A stretch of 64,000 bases of DNA from Cohnella panacarvi Gsoil 349 (GCF_000515335.1 NZ_KI911563.1:2171603-2235602); one strand, 5' to 3'; counted from the stretch's first letter, positions 41,130 to 51,180 are shown. Numbers and translations: made by a program. The notes: generated from the sequence alone by a model not told the origin.

Positions 41130-43079
41130 TCACGCCTGATGCAGACTGCTGTAGAAGCCCCCGGCCGCGAGCAACTGCGAATGGGTGCCGCGCTCGATAA
41201 TCCGTCCGTCCTTCAGCACGAGAATTTGATCGGCCTTGCGAATCGTGTTCAGCCGGTGGGCGATCACGAAGCTCGTGCGGCCTTCCATTAAGCGGTACAA
41301 GCCCTCTTGGATCTTAATCTCCGTCACCGTGTCGATGCTGCTCGTCGCCTCGTCCAAGACGAGGATCGACGGGTCGGCGAGAATCGCGCGGGCGATCGCG
41401 AGCAATTGCTTCTGCCCTTGGCTGATGCCGCTGCCGTCGCCCTTCAACACGTGCCCGTATCCGCCCGGCAACCGGGCGATAAAACCGTGCGCATTCGCGA
41501 GCTTAGCCGCCGCTTCGACCTCCGCGTCCGGCGCGTCCAGCCGTCCGTATCGAATGTTGTCGCGAATCGTTCCTTCGAACAGGAACGAATCTTGAAGCAC
41601 GAAAGCCATATGCGAGCGCAAGCTGTCCCGCTTGATCGCCGAGATGTCGTGGCCGTCCACCTTGATCGTGCCGCCGCTCACGTCGTAGAAGCGGGCGAGC
41701 AGTTGGATGAGCGACGTTTTGCCGGCGCCGGTCGGTCCGACGATCGCGATCGTCTCGCCCGGCTTCGCGACGAAATCGATATCCTTCAGCGTCTGTCCCG
41801 CTTGCGCGTCGTACGAGAACGATACGCCGTCGAACACGACCTCGCCCTTCATCGCAGCAAGCTCCCGCGCATTGCCCTCGTCCGCGTCTTCCTCCCGCTC
41901 GTCCAGCACCTCGAACACGCGCTCCGCGCCCGCGATCGCCGACAGCAGCGTATTCCATTGGTTCGCGAGATCGTTGAGCGGCCGCGTGAATTGTCTGGCA
42001 TACTCCACGAAAATAATGATCGTCCCGACGGTGACGCCGTTGCCGTGAATGGCCAGCACGCCGCCGAATCCCGCAATGATGGCGAAGCTAAGGTTGTTCA
42101 GCCCGTTCATCAGCTTCGGAATGAAGCCCGAGATCGACTGCGACCAGAAGCCCGCCAGCTTGATCTTATCGTTGCGCTCCCGGAACTCCCGCATGACGCG
42201 CTCTTCCTGGGAGAACGCCTTGACGATGCGCTGTCCCGACAACGTCTCTTCGATGTATCCGTTCAGCTCACCGAGATGCCGCTGCCGTTCCTTGAACAGC
42301 GGTCCCGTCCGCCGGGTAATCCACCTCATGCCGAGGACCATAAGAGGAACGATCAAGAAAGTAAGCACAGTCAGAATCCAACTGAGCCGAAGCATGACGA
42401 CGATGGTCCCCGTCAGCATCAGCACGCTCGAGAACAGTTGAATCGCCGAGCTGCCGAGCGTCGAGCTGACGTTGTCCATGTCGTTCGTCATCCGGCTCAT
42501 CAGATCGCCTTGCCTGCGCTTGCCGAAGAACGGAATCGGCAGCTTATGCAGACGGGCGAACAAATCCAAGCGCATCCGCAGCACGGTCTCCTGCGCGATG
42601 CGAATCATCCACACGTTCTGTACCCAGCCGATGGCCGAGCTTAGCACGTACACGCCGGACAAGCCGACGAGGAACAGCACCCACGGCTCGCCGCCCGGCC
42701 CTTCCAGGTAATCGTCGATCGCTTGGCCGATCAAATACGGTCCCAAGAGCGCCAGAGCCGTCGTCATGACGACCATCGCGAGAATGATGCCGATCTGCGC
42801 TTTGCGATAGGAGAGGTAGTTCCAAATCCGGCTTAGCGTATTGCGCCACTCCTTCGCCTTCTCCGCCTTGCGGCGACCGCCCGGCCCGCCTGAACCGCTC
42901 TGACTGCCCGGACGCCCCGCGCCCCCCTGGCCCCCTGGGCCGCCTTGACCCGGAACCGGCATCGCCGGACCTCTCGGGCCGATCGGCCCGCCTAAGCCGA
43001 GGCCCTTCTGTTCCTCGAGCTTCAGGTCCGGACGCGGGTAGCGAAAAGGTTCACTTATAGCTTGCCATATCCGTCGCAT
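41130..43079 (-). CDS. ABC exporter half-transporter, catalytic-site subunit (YfiC-like)
   Basis: A 649-residue type IV ABC exporter half: transmembrane domain about 85-385, nucleotide-binding domain about 410-645. Walker A GPTGAGKTS, Walker B ILVLDEATSSID with the catalytic Glu, switch His in VIAHRLN; the signature reads SGISQGQKQ. Residues 20-70 are an unusual Gly/Pro-rich, collagen-like linker (GGPIGPRGPAMPVPGQGG and onward) on the cytoplasmic side before the first membrane helix. It forms a heterodimer with the preceding gene, which it overlaps by 29 bases; its RBS GGAGAGGAGG lies inside that gene. Confidence 0.93.
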   Translation of the reverse strand: MRRIWQAISEPFRYPRPDLKLEEQKGLGLGGPIGPRGPAMPVPGQGGPGGQGGAGRPGSQSGSGGPGGRRKAEKAKEWRNTLSRIWNYLSYRKAQIGIILAMVVMTTALALLGPYLIGQAIDDYLEGPGGEPWVLFLVGLSGVYVLSSAIGWVQNVWMIRIAQETVLRMRLDLFARLHKLPIPFFGKRRQGDLMSRMTNDMDNVSSTLGSSAIQLFSSVLMLTGTIVVMLRLSWILTVLTFLIVPLMVLGMRWITRRTGPLFKERQRHLGELNGYIEETLSGQRIVKAFSQEERVMREFRERNDKIKLAGFWSQSISGFIPKLMNGLNNLSFAIIAGFGGVLAIHGNGVTVGTIIIFVEYARQFTRPLNDLANQWNTLLSAIAGAERVFEVLDEREEDADEGNARELAAMKGEVVFDGVSFSYDAQAGQTLKDIDFVAKPGETIAIVGPTGAGKTSLIQLLARFYDVSGGTIKVDGHDISAIKRDSLRSHMAFVLQDSFLFEGTIRDNIRYGRLDAPDAEVEAAAKLANAHGFIARLPGGYGHVLKGDGSGISQGQKQLLAIARAILADPSILVLDEATSSIDTVTEIKIQEGLYRLMEGRTSFVIAHRLNTIRKADQILVLKDGRIIERGTHSQLLAAGGFYSSLHQA

Positions 43080-44808
43080 GAGCCGCCGCCTCCTCTCCGG
43101 ATTGGGATTCGTAGATCGCGCGGTAGAGAGATTCGGTCGCCAGCAGTTGCCCGTGGCTGCCTTGAGCGAGCATGCGTCCGTCGTCCAGCAGGATGATCAG
43201 ATCCGCCTTCGACGCGGCGCTGATCTTCTGCGTTATGAGCAGCGTCGTCGTGCCGGACAAGCGGCCGAGCGCTTGCATGACCGCCGCCTCCGTCCGCGTA
43301 TCGAGCGCGCTCATGCTGTCGTCGAGCAGCAGAATCGCCGGTTTCCTTATGAGAGCCCGGGCGATCGACAGCCGTTGCTTCTGCCCGCCGGACAAGTTCA
43401 CGCCGCGCTGTCCGAGCTGCGTGTCGTAGCCGTCCGGGAACTTCATGATCGTCTCGTGAATTTGCGCGGACTCCGCCGCCTCGACGATTTCTTCCATCGT
43501 CGCGTCTTCCTTGCCCCACGCGATGTTGTCCCGGATCGTACCGGTGAACAGCAGCGCCTCCTGCGGGACGTACCCGATCGAACCGCGCAGCGTACCGAGA
43601 TCGACTTCCCGCACGTCCTCCCCGCCGACACGCACGACGCCCGAGTCCGGTTCGTAGAAGCGAATGATGAGCTGCATGAGCGTTGTTTTGCCCGAGCCGG
43701 TCGCGCCCATGATCGCCGCCGTCTGTCCCGCCCGCACGCCGAACGTCACGTCCTCGAGCGAAGGCGCCCCCGCGTCGGGATAGCGGAAAGTCACGTTCTC
43801 GAACGCCAGATCGCCGTCCAACGCCGTTGCCGCCGAAGCGTCGCCGCCCGTAGCCAAAGCGTCCTTTTCCTCCGTAAACAATACCTCTTCGACCCGTTGA
43901 GCCGAAGCCCGGGCGCGCGATACCGTCATGATAATCGAACCGAGCATCGACATCGCCACGGCCGTCCGCAGCGAATAGTTGACGATCGCGACGACCTGCC
44001 CCATCGACGCGCTTCCCGTATCGATCTCCTGATGTCCGAACCAGAGCACCGCGATAATGCCCGCGTTCATGAGAAGCAAGATGAAAGGCTGCGTAAACTC
44101 CGTCAGTTGCATCGCCGACACGGAGCTGTTCATCAACTCGCGCCCGCGCCGGTCGAACCGCTCGCCCTCCACCTTCCGCCGTACGAATATCCGGATGAGC
44201 CGCATGCCCGTGAAATTTTCCTGCATGACGCCGTTCAGCGTATCGAGCCTCGCTTGGACTCTGCGGAATAGCGCCGACGCCTTTCTCATCACCCAAATAA
44301 CGAATAAAACCAGCACCGGAACCGTAACGACGAGCAACAAACCTAACGATGCATCCACGGTCAGCGCCATGATCATGCTTCCGACGACGAGCAGCGGCAT
44401 CCGCAGGAAAAACCGCAGCCCCATGAACACGACGTCCTGCAGCTGCGTCGCGTCGTTCGTCAGTCTCGTAATGAGCGACGAGGTCGCGAACCGGTTGAAC
44501 GCGGCGTAAGCCATCCCCTGCACCTTCGAATAAAGCGCTTCCCGAACGTCGTAGCCCAAGCTTTGGCTGGCGTGCGCCGAGACGAACGAACTCAGAATGC
44601 CGCAGACGAACGCCGCCAATGCCGCAAGCGCGAGCACGCCGCCCCATAGCCAGACGACCGACAGATCCTGCCGGGCGATCCCCTTGTCGATGATGATCGA
44701 GATCAGGTAAGGCTGCAGCAGCTCCGCGAACAGCTCTATTAACATGAAACCGACGGCCATGCCGGCCGAGATCCGATACTTCCCTAGAAATTTGAAAAAA
44801 GTCCGCAT
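43051..44808 (-). CDS. ABC exporter half-transporter, degenerate-site subunit (YfiB-like)
   Basis: A 585-residue half-transporter: six TMs in about 15-310 and an NBD from about 335. Walker A GATGSGKTT, signature LSGGQKQRLSIARA (canonical), but Walker B reads LLLDDSMSALD, with Asp replacing the catalytic Glu, and the switch region VLITQKISA has Gln in place of His. These changes mark the non-hydrolysing site typical of heterodimeric exporters such as YfiBC, BmrCD or TM287/288. It would export drugs or lipids with the 649-residue partner. The gene is first in the operon. Confidence 0.92.
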   Translation of the reverse strand: MRTFFKFLGKYRISAGMAVGFMLIELFAELLQPYLISIIIDKGIARQDLSVVWLWGGVLALAALAAFVCGILSSFVSAHASQSLGYDVREALYSKVQGMAYAAFNRFATSSLITRLTNDATQLQDVVFMGLRFFLRMPLLVVGSMIMALTVDASLGLLLVVTVPVLVLFVIWVMRKASALFRRVQARLDTLNGVMQENFTGMRLIRIFVRRKVEGERFDRRGRELMNSSVSAMQLTEFTQPFILLLMNAGIIAVLWFGHQEIDTGSASMGQVVAIVNYSLRTAVAMSMLGSIIMTVSRARASAQRVEEVLFTEEKDALATGGDASAATALDGDLAFENVTFRYPDAGAPSLEDVTFGVRAGQTAAIMGATGSGKTTLMQLIIRFYEPDSGVVRVGGEDVREVDLGTLRGSIGYVPQEALLFTGTIRDNIAWGKEDATMEEIVEAAESAQIHETIMKFPDGYDTQLGQRGVNLSGGQKQRLSIARALIRKPAILLLDDSMSALDTRTEAAVMQALGRLSGTTTLLITQKISAASKADLIILLDDGRMLAQGSHGQLLATESLYRAIYESQSGEEAAAHATDMASYK

Positions 44809-45002
44809 CCGCGTTGTCCTTTCTATCGAGGTTGGCCTCTAGCGTCTAAACCCACCTTAACCAATCGCTCCCCGGGTTGCAAGAGCGGTTAATAAAACCA
44901 CGTATACGTCCCGTTAATCGCGGTAAGTACCCGACTGGATTCGCACGGCGCGAAAATGGTATGATACGGAAAGTAATATGTGCATGCAAGGGGGAAGCAA
45001 GG

Positions 45003-45704
45003 TTGTTCGCAGCAAGAAAACGGACAGGCTTAGCCGTATTGGCTCTGGCGCTCGTTGCCCTGCTCATCGTGGCGGGATGCGGAAAGCGCGACAATTCCGG
45101 CAACAATGCATCGGGAACGGCTTCTCAGCCGGCATCAACTAATCAAGAGGGGGCGGCAGCCACGAGTACTTTGGACACTTCCGGCGATAATCCTATCGTC
45201 ACGATCGAGATGGACAGCGGCAAGACGATCAAGGTAGAACTTTACCCTAAGATCGCGCCGAACACGGTCAACAACTTTATCTCTCTAGTTAAAAAAGGGT
45301 TCTACGACGGCACGATCTTCCACCGCGTAATCCCGGGCTTCATGATCCAAGGCGGCGACCCGGAAGGCTCCGGCATGGGCGGACCGGGCTACAGTATCGA
45401 AGGCGAATTCTCGGGCAACGGCTTCAAGAACGACCTGAAGCACACGAGAGGCGTCCTCTCGATGGCTCGCTCGATGGATCCGAACTCGGCGGGCTCCCAG
45501 TTCTTCATCATGGTCGCGGATTCTCCGCACCTGGACGGCCAATACGCGTCGTTCGGCAAAGTGATCGAAGGCATCGAAGTCGCGGACGAGATCGTAAGCA
45601 CGCCGAGAGGCTCGCAAGACCGCCCGAAGACGGCTCAAGTCATGAAGAAGGTTACGGTAGACACCCGCGGCGCGGACGCTCCGGAACCGGAAATCATCAA
45701 GTAA
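45003..45704 (+). CDS. Cyclophilin-type peptidyl-prolyl isomerase lipoprotein
   Basis: A 233-residue extracytoplasmic foldase. TTG 45003 is chosen because it gives a proper lipoprotein signal (FAARKRTGLAVLALALVALLIVAGC, lipobox VAGC) and follows GGGGGAAGCAAGG; longer frames have no RBS. After a Ser/Gly/Asn-rich linker, residues 65-225 form the cyclophilin domain with YPKIAPNTVNNFISLV, FHRVIPGFMIQGGDP (catalytic Arg), GSQFFIM and the HLDGQYASFGKVIEG end. It speeds prolyl isomerisation of secreted proteins at the outer face of the membrane. Confidence 0.94.
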   Translation: MFAARKRTGLAVLALALVALLIVAGCGKRDNSGNNASGTASQPASTNQEGAAATSTLDTSGDNPIVTIEMDSGKTIKVELYPKIAPNTVNNFISLVKKGFYDGTIFHRVIPGFMIQGGDPEGSGMGGPGYSIEGEFSGNGFKNDLKHTRGVLSMARSMDPNSAGSQFFIMVADSPHLDGQYASFGKVIEGIEVADEIVSTPRGSQDRPKTAQVMKKVTVDTRGADAPEPEIIK

Positions 45705-45712
45705 CGCGAAAG

Positions 45713-45760
45713 AAGACGTTCGTTCTCCGGCTGCTAATGCCGATGAACGAACGTCTTTTT
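45713..45760 (+). terminator. Terminator of the cyclophilin gene
   Basis: AAGACGTTCGTT / AACGAACGTCTT (12 bp) followed by TTTTTGG. Confidence 0.88.
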
Positions 45761-45782
45761 GGTTGGGTCGAATCCCGCTTGA

Positions 45783-45966
45783 GTGCATGAAATACAGTTA
45801 ATCGACCAAGGATGTTTTGTTATGACGATCTACCTGCACCAAGTACATGTAACTGGCTCAAATCTCCTTCAAAACCACTTTTGCGCCGAATTACCAGCAC
45901 TCCATGCATCTCATCGATCTAATGGTAACTTGTTTCATTCCGGAACTGCATTCGGTACATTTAGCA
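45783..45966. repeat. Short dispersed repeats (family R2, second cluster)
   Basis: Units related to TGCATGGAGTACAGTTA occur at 45785 (TGCATGAAATACAGTTA), 45835 (TGCACCAAGTACATGTAA), inverted at about 45893-45913, and at 45947 (TGCATTCGGTACATTTA). Intervals are about 50, 58 and 52 bp, close to the spacing seen in the R1 clusters. Two further units lie at 2667-2740. A short direct repeat GTCAATTAGT(T/C)AGT is at 45974-46008. No gene seen in 45761-46027. Confidence 0.55.
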
Positions 45967-46027
45967 TCGTTTAGTCAGTCAATTAGTTAGTCAATTAGTC
46001 AGTCACCGAGAATATTCAACCTTGATC

Positions 46028-49000
46028 CTAATTAAGCTCCCGAAGCCGATCGGCGAGCACCTTCATCATCCCTTTGAGCGCTTCGATCTGCTGGAAGACG
46101 AAGGAGATGACCTGCTGGCGGCCCAGCTTGAGCAGCACGGTTCTCTCGATCGCCGTACAGTCGGCCGAGCGCGGTCCGCTGTCGATGATCGCCATCTCGC
46201 CGAAGCATTGCCCGACGCCGAGCTGCGCGAGCTTCTCCGCGCCTCTATGCACCTGGATGCTGCCTTCGATAATGCCGAACATCGTATCCCCGTGCTCGTC
46301 CATGCGGCAGATCGTTTCTCCCGGTTCGTACGCGACCTCCTCGACCCGGTTCGCCAGCCGAACGAAGTCGTCTTGGGACAGGTGTGCGAACAGCTCTATT
46401 TTCTGCAAAATAAGCACTCTGCGCAGGATGACTTGGTTCGTGATTTCGGCGGACGGCTCGGATGGCGAATCGGCAGCGTTGTCGGAAGCGGTGTCGGAAG
46501 TCGCTTCGCGAGCCGCCGCCGCTTCGGCATGCGCCTGTGCCGTAAGCCCCGACGCTTCGGCTTGACGCTGGCGCTCCATGGCCTCGCGAAGCTTGCGGGA
46601 CATCCGCTTCATCATCTCGAGCGCAAGCTCCGTCCGGTCGAACAGCGCCTCGTAGAAATCCGCCGAGCTTAGACGCAGCAGACTAACGTCCGTCTTCGCG
46701 CGGACCATAGCCGTCCGCAACCTGCGCGTCAACACCGCCGTCTCGCCGATATGGTCGCCGGGGCCGCGCTCATCGATAAGCGTATCGCGTCGGTAGATGC
46801 CTGCCGTGCCTTCGCGCACGAGGAACATCGAATCGCCGGGATCGCCTTCCCTGAAGAGAAGCTGATCTTGAGACACGTCGATCTTCTGCAAATAATCGAC
46901 GAGCGGCAGAAGATCCTTGCTCTTAAACCCTTCGAACAAGCTCGATTGCCGCAGCATTTGCAGACGGGTCATCCGCTCGCGCAGCGCGTCCCCATCGTCG
47001 ACTCCTATGAACGGAAGACCTCGTCTGCCCGTTCGGTCCGCTTCCGCGCCGATCGCGGAATAGCGGATCGCTTCGCGCAGCATTTCGTCTCCGCGCTCAT
47101 ATAACCAGATGAGCTGCTCCTTCTTCACCGTTTGCCCGTTGCTTGCTTCCGCGGTGCGCGATGCCAGCATCCACTTCGTCAGCTCCGTCCTCACTTCCCC
47201 CTGCAACAGCTGGTCCATGACTTCAGCCGCGTTCGCCTGTCGTCTGGCGTCGCCTTCCAACCATCCCAGATATACGGCATCGATCGTCATCGGATCGTAA
47301 ATGAGTCCGAGCAGTCCGAACGCTCTCCGCATCATCGATGCCCGCGCTTGCTCCGCCGCATCGCGCAGCTCCGTATCCGAGGCTCTGCGCGTCGTCCAGT
47401 TCAGATTGTCGGCGAATAACCGGTAATGCTCAAGCTCGATCAACGCCAAACGTTCGACTTCGTTCGCGTCTACCTTAAGCGGCTCCCGCTCCATGCCCGT
47501 CATCGCAGCGAGCAGCCGATCGCGCATGTCGAAGCCTGCCGTCCCGTAATGCCTCAGCAGCATGTCGAATGCCGCCTGCGTACCGATTCGTTCAATCGCT
47601 TTCGGCACATGCGGAGAAGCGGGCGACACTGCCGCGGCCAAGTAAGGTTCGAGCAACGGAAGCACGATCGCGTCTTCGTAAGCCGCCAACGCTTCTATTG
47701 CCTGCCGGCGAGTCCGGCTCTCCTTCAGCAACGGAACGATGTACGGCACAAGCTCGGGTACGGCGAGCTCGCTCGCCGACCGCAGCGCGCATCTGCGCAC
47801 TTCGGCCGATGAATCCTGAAGCATCGGGATAAGCGGCTTATAGAACTCCCGGATACCGATCCGGCCGAACAACGACGCCATCGCCGTCCGCTCGTCCTCG
47901 AAGCCGCTCTCGATCAGCGCCTTTAACGTGCCTACCGCTCGGAACATGCCTTCGATTCCGTAATACTTGATCAGACCTGCGATCGCACCTGCTCTTATCT
48001 CTACCTTGTCCGCATCGAGCTTCTCCGTCAGCAGCACCAAGTCGGACTCTTCGGCGTACGCGGCAATCGCGATGAGCCCTTGCGCGATAACGCCGTCGTC
48101 AGGTGTCTCCGCGAGCAGCTTCCGCAATTCTTGCCGCATACCGTCCGGCGTCGCCCGCTCGATATGCCTGAGCGCTTCCGCCGCGACCTCCGAAGCCGGG
48201 TGGCGCAGCAACGCTGGCAAATACGGCTTCAGATCGAATGATTCTAGCCCCGACAGCGTTCGCAGCGCATACAACGCTTGCTGGCGATCGGGGCTGCTTA
48301 GCGCTCCGGCCAACAAGCGGCGGCTGGCGGGATCCATCAGATCGAGCTCCGCCTCCGGCAACTCCGTCCCCCGCGCTTCCAAGGTCGATAGCAGCATGCG
48401 CAGATAAGCGCCCTTAACGCGAATCGCCGCGTAGATGCCGATGCCGACGAGCGCAAGCACGACGAAGCTGAATTCCCGTACGCTGAGCAGCGGCGACAAG
48501 ACGATCAAGCTGACGGCGGCGACTCCCTTCGCCCCGTTGCGGATGACGCCGTCGAGGAAGCTCTTCGCGCGATTGCGCCATTCCGGAGAGATCGGGAACA
48601 TGATGAGCTGGTTGACCGAGGAATATATCGTATCCCCGAGCACTTTGTCGCTGCCTTTCACGAGCAGTGCCAGCGCTAACGCCGGAGCAAGCAATACGCC
48701 GAGACTCCCCGCGAACAACGCGATCGGAAACACGAGAATCGACATCATCACTCCGAACCGGCTGAGCAATTTGCCCGCCACGAACAATTGCACGAGTAAC
48801 GCGCATAACCCGGAGAAACCGTAGAAACTGCCCATGAACCCCGCAAGCGCTTCGTTCTGCAGCGACTCTCTTAAGATAACCTTGAACTGATAATCGATGA
48901 GCGTAAGCGAGATCACGAGAGCGCCCGAGAGGATCGCGATGTACTTCAGATGCGGCACGTTCTCGAACAAGCCCGAACGCTTGCCGAGCTTGTTCTTCGC

Positions 49001-49672
49001 CTGCTTGTCCTTAGCTCCAGCCGCTCCGCTCCCGTAAGTATCCGCCGGGTTCGGGACCGTCCGGTTAATCAAGAGGACGGACACCAACGCAAGCAGTTGC
49101 AGAGCGGCATACAGGAGGAGCAAGTTGTCCGTACCGATGAGAGGGGCCAGCAGCTTCAGACCGAAGCCGCTTAGGATCCCGCCGACGATGCCGCCGCTGC
49201 CGACGAGCGGAATCGTCTTCTTCGCCTTTCGCTGGTCGAGCACGGAGGAAGCGAACTGCCAGAAACATACGATCATGAGAAAGTTGAATACGTCGAACCC
49301 GACGTAAATGACGGGATATACCCAGCCTAGATCGGCCGCCACCCCGAGCCGCGATAGTACGACTAAACCCGAAATGACCGGAATAAGCAGCACAAGCAGC
49401 CGATCCAGACGGATTCGGCTGCCGTAACGTTGAAATAGAAAACCAATGAATATCAAAGAGGCCGCTTGCGGCAAATACATCATCGAAAGCCGGGATGCGT
49501 CGAACCGGGACAGGAATAACGTATCCGCAGCCGTTCTCCCTACGGTGGACGCCGACACCACGCAGAATAAATAGAAAATCAGCCAACGAACGCGAGCTCC
49601 TTCCGCTCCGCCTTGGCCGATTTCCCCTAGCGATAACCGCGATCGCGGCTTGTTGCTTCCGGCTTTCATCAT
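46028..49672 (-). CDS. NTT-like membrane domain - HEAT repeats - two cyclic-nucleotide-binding domains
   Basis: A 1214-residue fusion. Residues 25-420 contain about 11-12 membrane helices of the ATP/ADP-translocase-like (NTT/MFS) type (for example RTAADTLFLSRF, LVGSGGIVGGILSGFG, DKVLGDTIYSSVNQLIMFPI). Residues about 445-800 are HEAT-type helical repeats (QALYALRTLSG, AEVRRCALRSASELAVPELVPYIVPLL). Two CNBD domains follow: about 905-1015 (GDSMFLVREGTAGIY, GDHIGETAVLT) and 1095-1205 (GDTMFGIIEGSIQVH, GQCFGEMAIIDSGPRSADCTA), separated by an Ala/Ser-rich linker. The second CNBD keeps the FGEMAxxxxxPRSA phosphate-binding cassette; the first does not. Probably a ligand-controlled membrane protein. 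Confidence 0.88.
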   Translation of the reverse strand: MMKAGSNKPRSRLSLGEIGQGGAEGARVRWLIFYLFCVVSASTVGRTAADTLFLSRFDASRLSMMYLPQAASLIFIGFLFQRYGSRIRLDRLLVLLIPVISGLVVLSRLGVAADLGWVYPVIYVGFDVFNFLMIVCFWQFASSVLDQRKAKKTIPLVGSGGIVGGILSGFGLKLLAPLIGTDNLLLLYAALQLLALVSVLLINRTVPNPADTYGSGAAGAKDKQAKNKLGKRSGLFENVPHLKYIAILSGALVISLTLIDYQFKVILRESLQNEALAGFMGSFYGFSGLCALLVQLFVAGKLLSRFGVMMSILVFPIALFAGSLGVLLAPALALALLVKGSDKVLGDTIYSSVNQLIMFPISPEWRNRAKSFLDGVIRNGAKGVAAVSLIVLSPLLSVREFSFVVLALVGIGIYAAIRVKGAYLRMLLSTLEARGTELPEAELDLMDPASRRLLAGALSSPDRQQALYALRTLSGLESFDLKPYLPALLRHPASEVAAEALRHIERATPDGMRQELRKLLAETPDDGVIAQGLIAIAAYAEESDLVLLTEKLDADKVEIRAGAIAGLIKYYGIEGMFRAVGTLKALIESGFEDERTAMASLFGRIGIREFYKPLIPMLQDSSAEVRRCALRSASELAVPELVPYIVPLLKESRTRRQAIEALAAYEDAIVLPLLEPYLAAAVSPASPHVPKAIERIGTQAAFDMLLRHYGTAGFDMRDRLLAAMTGMEREPLKVDANEVERLALIELEHYRLFADNLNWTTRRASDTELRDAAEQARASMMRRAFGLLGLIYDPMTIDAVYLGWLEGDARRQANAAEVMDQLLQGEVRTELTKWMLASRTAEASNGQTVKKEQLIWLYERGDEMLREAIRYSAIGAEADRTGRRGLPFIGVDDGDALRERMTRLQMLRQSSLFEGFKSKDLLPLVDYLQKIDVSQDQLLFREGDPGDSMFLVREGTAGIYRRDTLIDERGPGDHIGETAVLTRRLRTAMVRAKTDVSLLRLSSADFYEALFDRTELALEMMKRMSRKLREAMERQRQAEASGLTAQAHAEAAAAREATSDTASDNAADSPSEPSAEITNQVILRRVLILQKIELFAHLSQDDFVRLANRVEEVAYEPGETICRMDEHGDTMFGIIEGSIQVHRGAEKLAQLGVGQCFGEMAIIDSGPRSADCTAIERTVLLKLGRQQVISFVFQQIEALKGMMKVLADRLRELN

Positions 49673-49752
49673 TCGACTCTAAACTCCCTCGTACAACGCC
49701 ATTAGGCAATTGTACAACATGAGAGTAGGGAAGCCTATATCGCGAACTAAAA

Positions 49753-50490
49753 TTACAGTACCTTCGATAAAAATACCCTCGTCCGTTCTTGCTGCGCTGC
49801 CTCGAAAATTTGCTTCGGCTCGCCGATCTCGACGATTTTCCCCTGTTCCATGAACACGATCCGGTCGCCGACTTCACGCGCGAAGCCCATCTCGTGGGTG
49901 ACGACGACCATCGTCATTCCCTCTTGCGCCAGCTGTTTCATGACGGCCAGCACTTCGCCGACCATCTCCGGATCGAGCGCGGAGGTCGGTTCGTCGAACA
50001 GCATCACCTTCGGCTCCATCGCGAGGGCGCGAGCGATTGCCACGCGCTGCGATTGGCCCCCGGACAGCGAGCTTGGCTTCGCGTCGGCTTTGTCTATCAG
50101 CCCGACTTTGGCGAGCAGCTCCAGCGCCTTCGCGCGGGCTTGCTCGGCGGACTGGTTACGCACCTTCATCGGCGCAAGCATAATGTTCTCGAGAACCGTC
50201 TTGTGCGGGAACAGGTTGAAGTTCTGGAACACCATGCCGGCTTCGGCGCGGATCTCTTCGATCTTCGTCTTCTTATCGAATAAGGACTGGCCTTCGATCC
50301 GGATATCGCCGGACTCCGGTCTCTCGAGCAGGTTCAAGCATCGCAGGAACGTCGACTTGCCGGAGCCCGAAGGACCGATCACGACGACGACCTCTTGCTT
50401 CTCGATCTCGATCGAAATGTCCCGAAGCACCGTGTTTTTGCCGAACGATTTATGGATTCCTTGCACGGATATGATCGGATTCATGGGCAT
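49753..50490 (-). CDS. Polar amino acid ABC transporter ATP-binding protein
   Basis: A 245-residue GlnQ/ArtM-type ATPase. Start at ATG 50490 follows AGAGGA by seven bases; GTG 50493 and ATG 50484 are alternatives. Walker [10 protein letters not shown] near 37, signature [15 protein letters not shown] near 140, Walker [15 protein letters not shown] near 160, and His in [13 protein letters not shown]. It powers uptake by the permease encoded immediately upstream, with start and stop overlapping. Confidence 0.93.
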   Translation of the reverse strand: MPMNPIISVQGIHKSFGKNTVLRDISIEIEKQEVVVVIGPSGSGKSTFLRCLNLLERPESGDIRIEGQSLFDKKTKIEEIRAEAGMVFQNFNLFPHKTVLENIMLAPMKVRNQSAEQARAKALELLAKVGLIDKADAKPSSLSGGQSQRVAIARALAMEPKVMLFDEPTSALDPEMVGEVLAVMKQLAQEGMTMVVVTHEMGFAREVGDRIVFMEQGKIVEIGEPKQIFEAAQQERTRVFLSKVL

Positions 50491-51140
50491 CACATTTTCC
50501 TCTCCGCGAATTTAAGCAGCTTACTCAAGGAATAAGTCAGCACCAAGTAGACGAGCGCGGCGAACAAATACGGCTCCCACACCCTGCTGTATTGCGCGGC
50601 TGCCGATCTTGTCCAATACATCAACTCCGGCGCGGTAATGATGGCAACTAGCGAAGAATCTTTAATCAACACGATAAATTCGTTGCCGAATGCGGGAATC
50701 ATGCGTTTAATCGCCTGAGGCAGGATAATATGGCGCATCGCCTGTCCTCGGGTCATCCCCAATGAAAGCGCGGCTTCCGTCTGTCCCTTGTCGATCGACT
50801 GAATGCCCGCGCGGAAAATTTCCGCCGTATAGGCAGCCGAGTTAAGAGCAAGCGCAACAACGGACGCGACGATCGCATCCGTCCTGCCCAGCACTTGGGC
50901 GACGACGCCGAAATGCACGATCAAAATTTGCAGCAGTAAAGGCGTTCCTCTGAATAAATGAATATAGCCTTGCGTCGGCAAGTGCAAATACCATCTGCGC
51001 GACATGTTCCCGAAGGCAATTGCCAGTCCTAGCAAGGATCCGAGAATGATCCCCCCGATCGAGAGCTCGATCGTTAAGAGCGTACCTTCCATGAACAGCG
51101 AAAAGTACTCCTCGATAATGTGAAAATTAAAATCGCTCAC
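50490..51140 (-). CDS. Polar amino acid ABC transporter permease
   Basis: A 216-residue HisM/GlnP-type permease with about five TMs. GTG 51140 ([13 protein letters not shown]) is used: AAGGAAGG stands nine bases upstream, whereas ATG 51149 touches that sequence. The EAA loop [22 protein letters not shown] near residue 135-156 docks the ATPase. [12 protein letters not shown] at the first TM is the family start signature. It transports a polar amino acid together with the binding protein encoded upstream. Confidence 0.92.
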   Translation of the reverse strand: MSDFNFHIIEEYFSLFMEGTLLTIELSIGGIILGSLLGLAIAFGNMSRRWYLHLPTQGYIHLFRGTPLLLQILIVHFGVVAQVLGRTDAIVASVVALALNSAAYTAEIFRAGIQSIDKGQTEAALSLGMTRGQAMRHIILPQAIKRMIPAFGNEFIVLIKDSSLVAIITAPELMYWTRSAAAQYSRVWEPYLFAALVYLVLTYSLSKLLKFAERKM

Positions 51141-51180
51141 CAGGCACATCCTTCCTTATGTATTCATCATGCTCCTTCGC

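Noticed and set aside
43055..44647. A 530-codon frame overlapping the ABC exporter gene on the same strand
   Set aside because: It is a shifted frame of a clear ABC half-transporter and has the Gly/Arg-rich composition of a GC-rich shadow.
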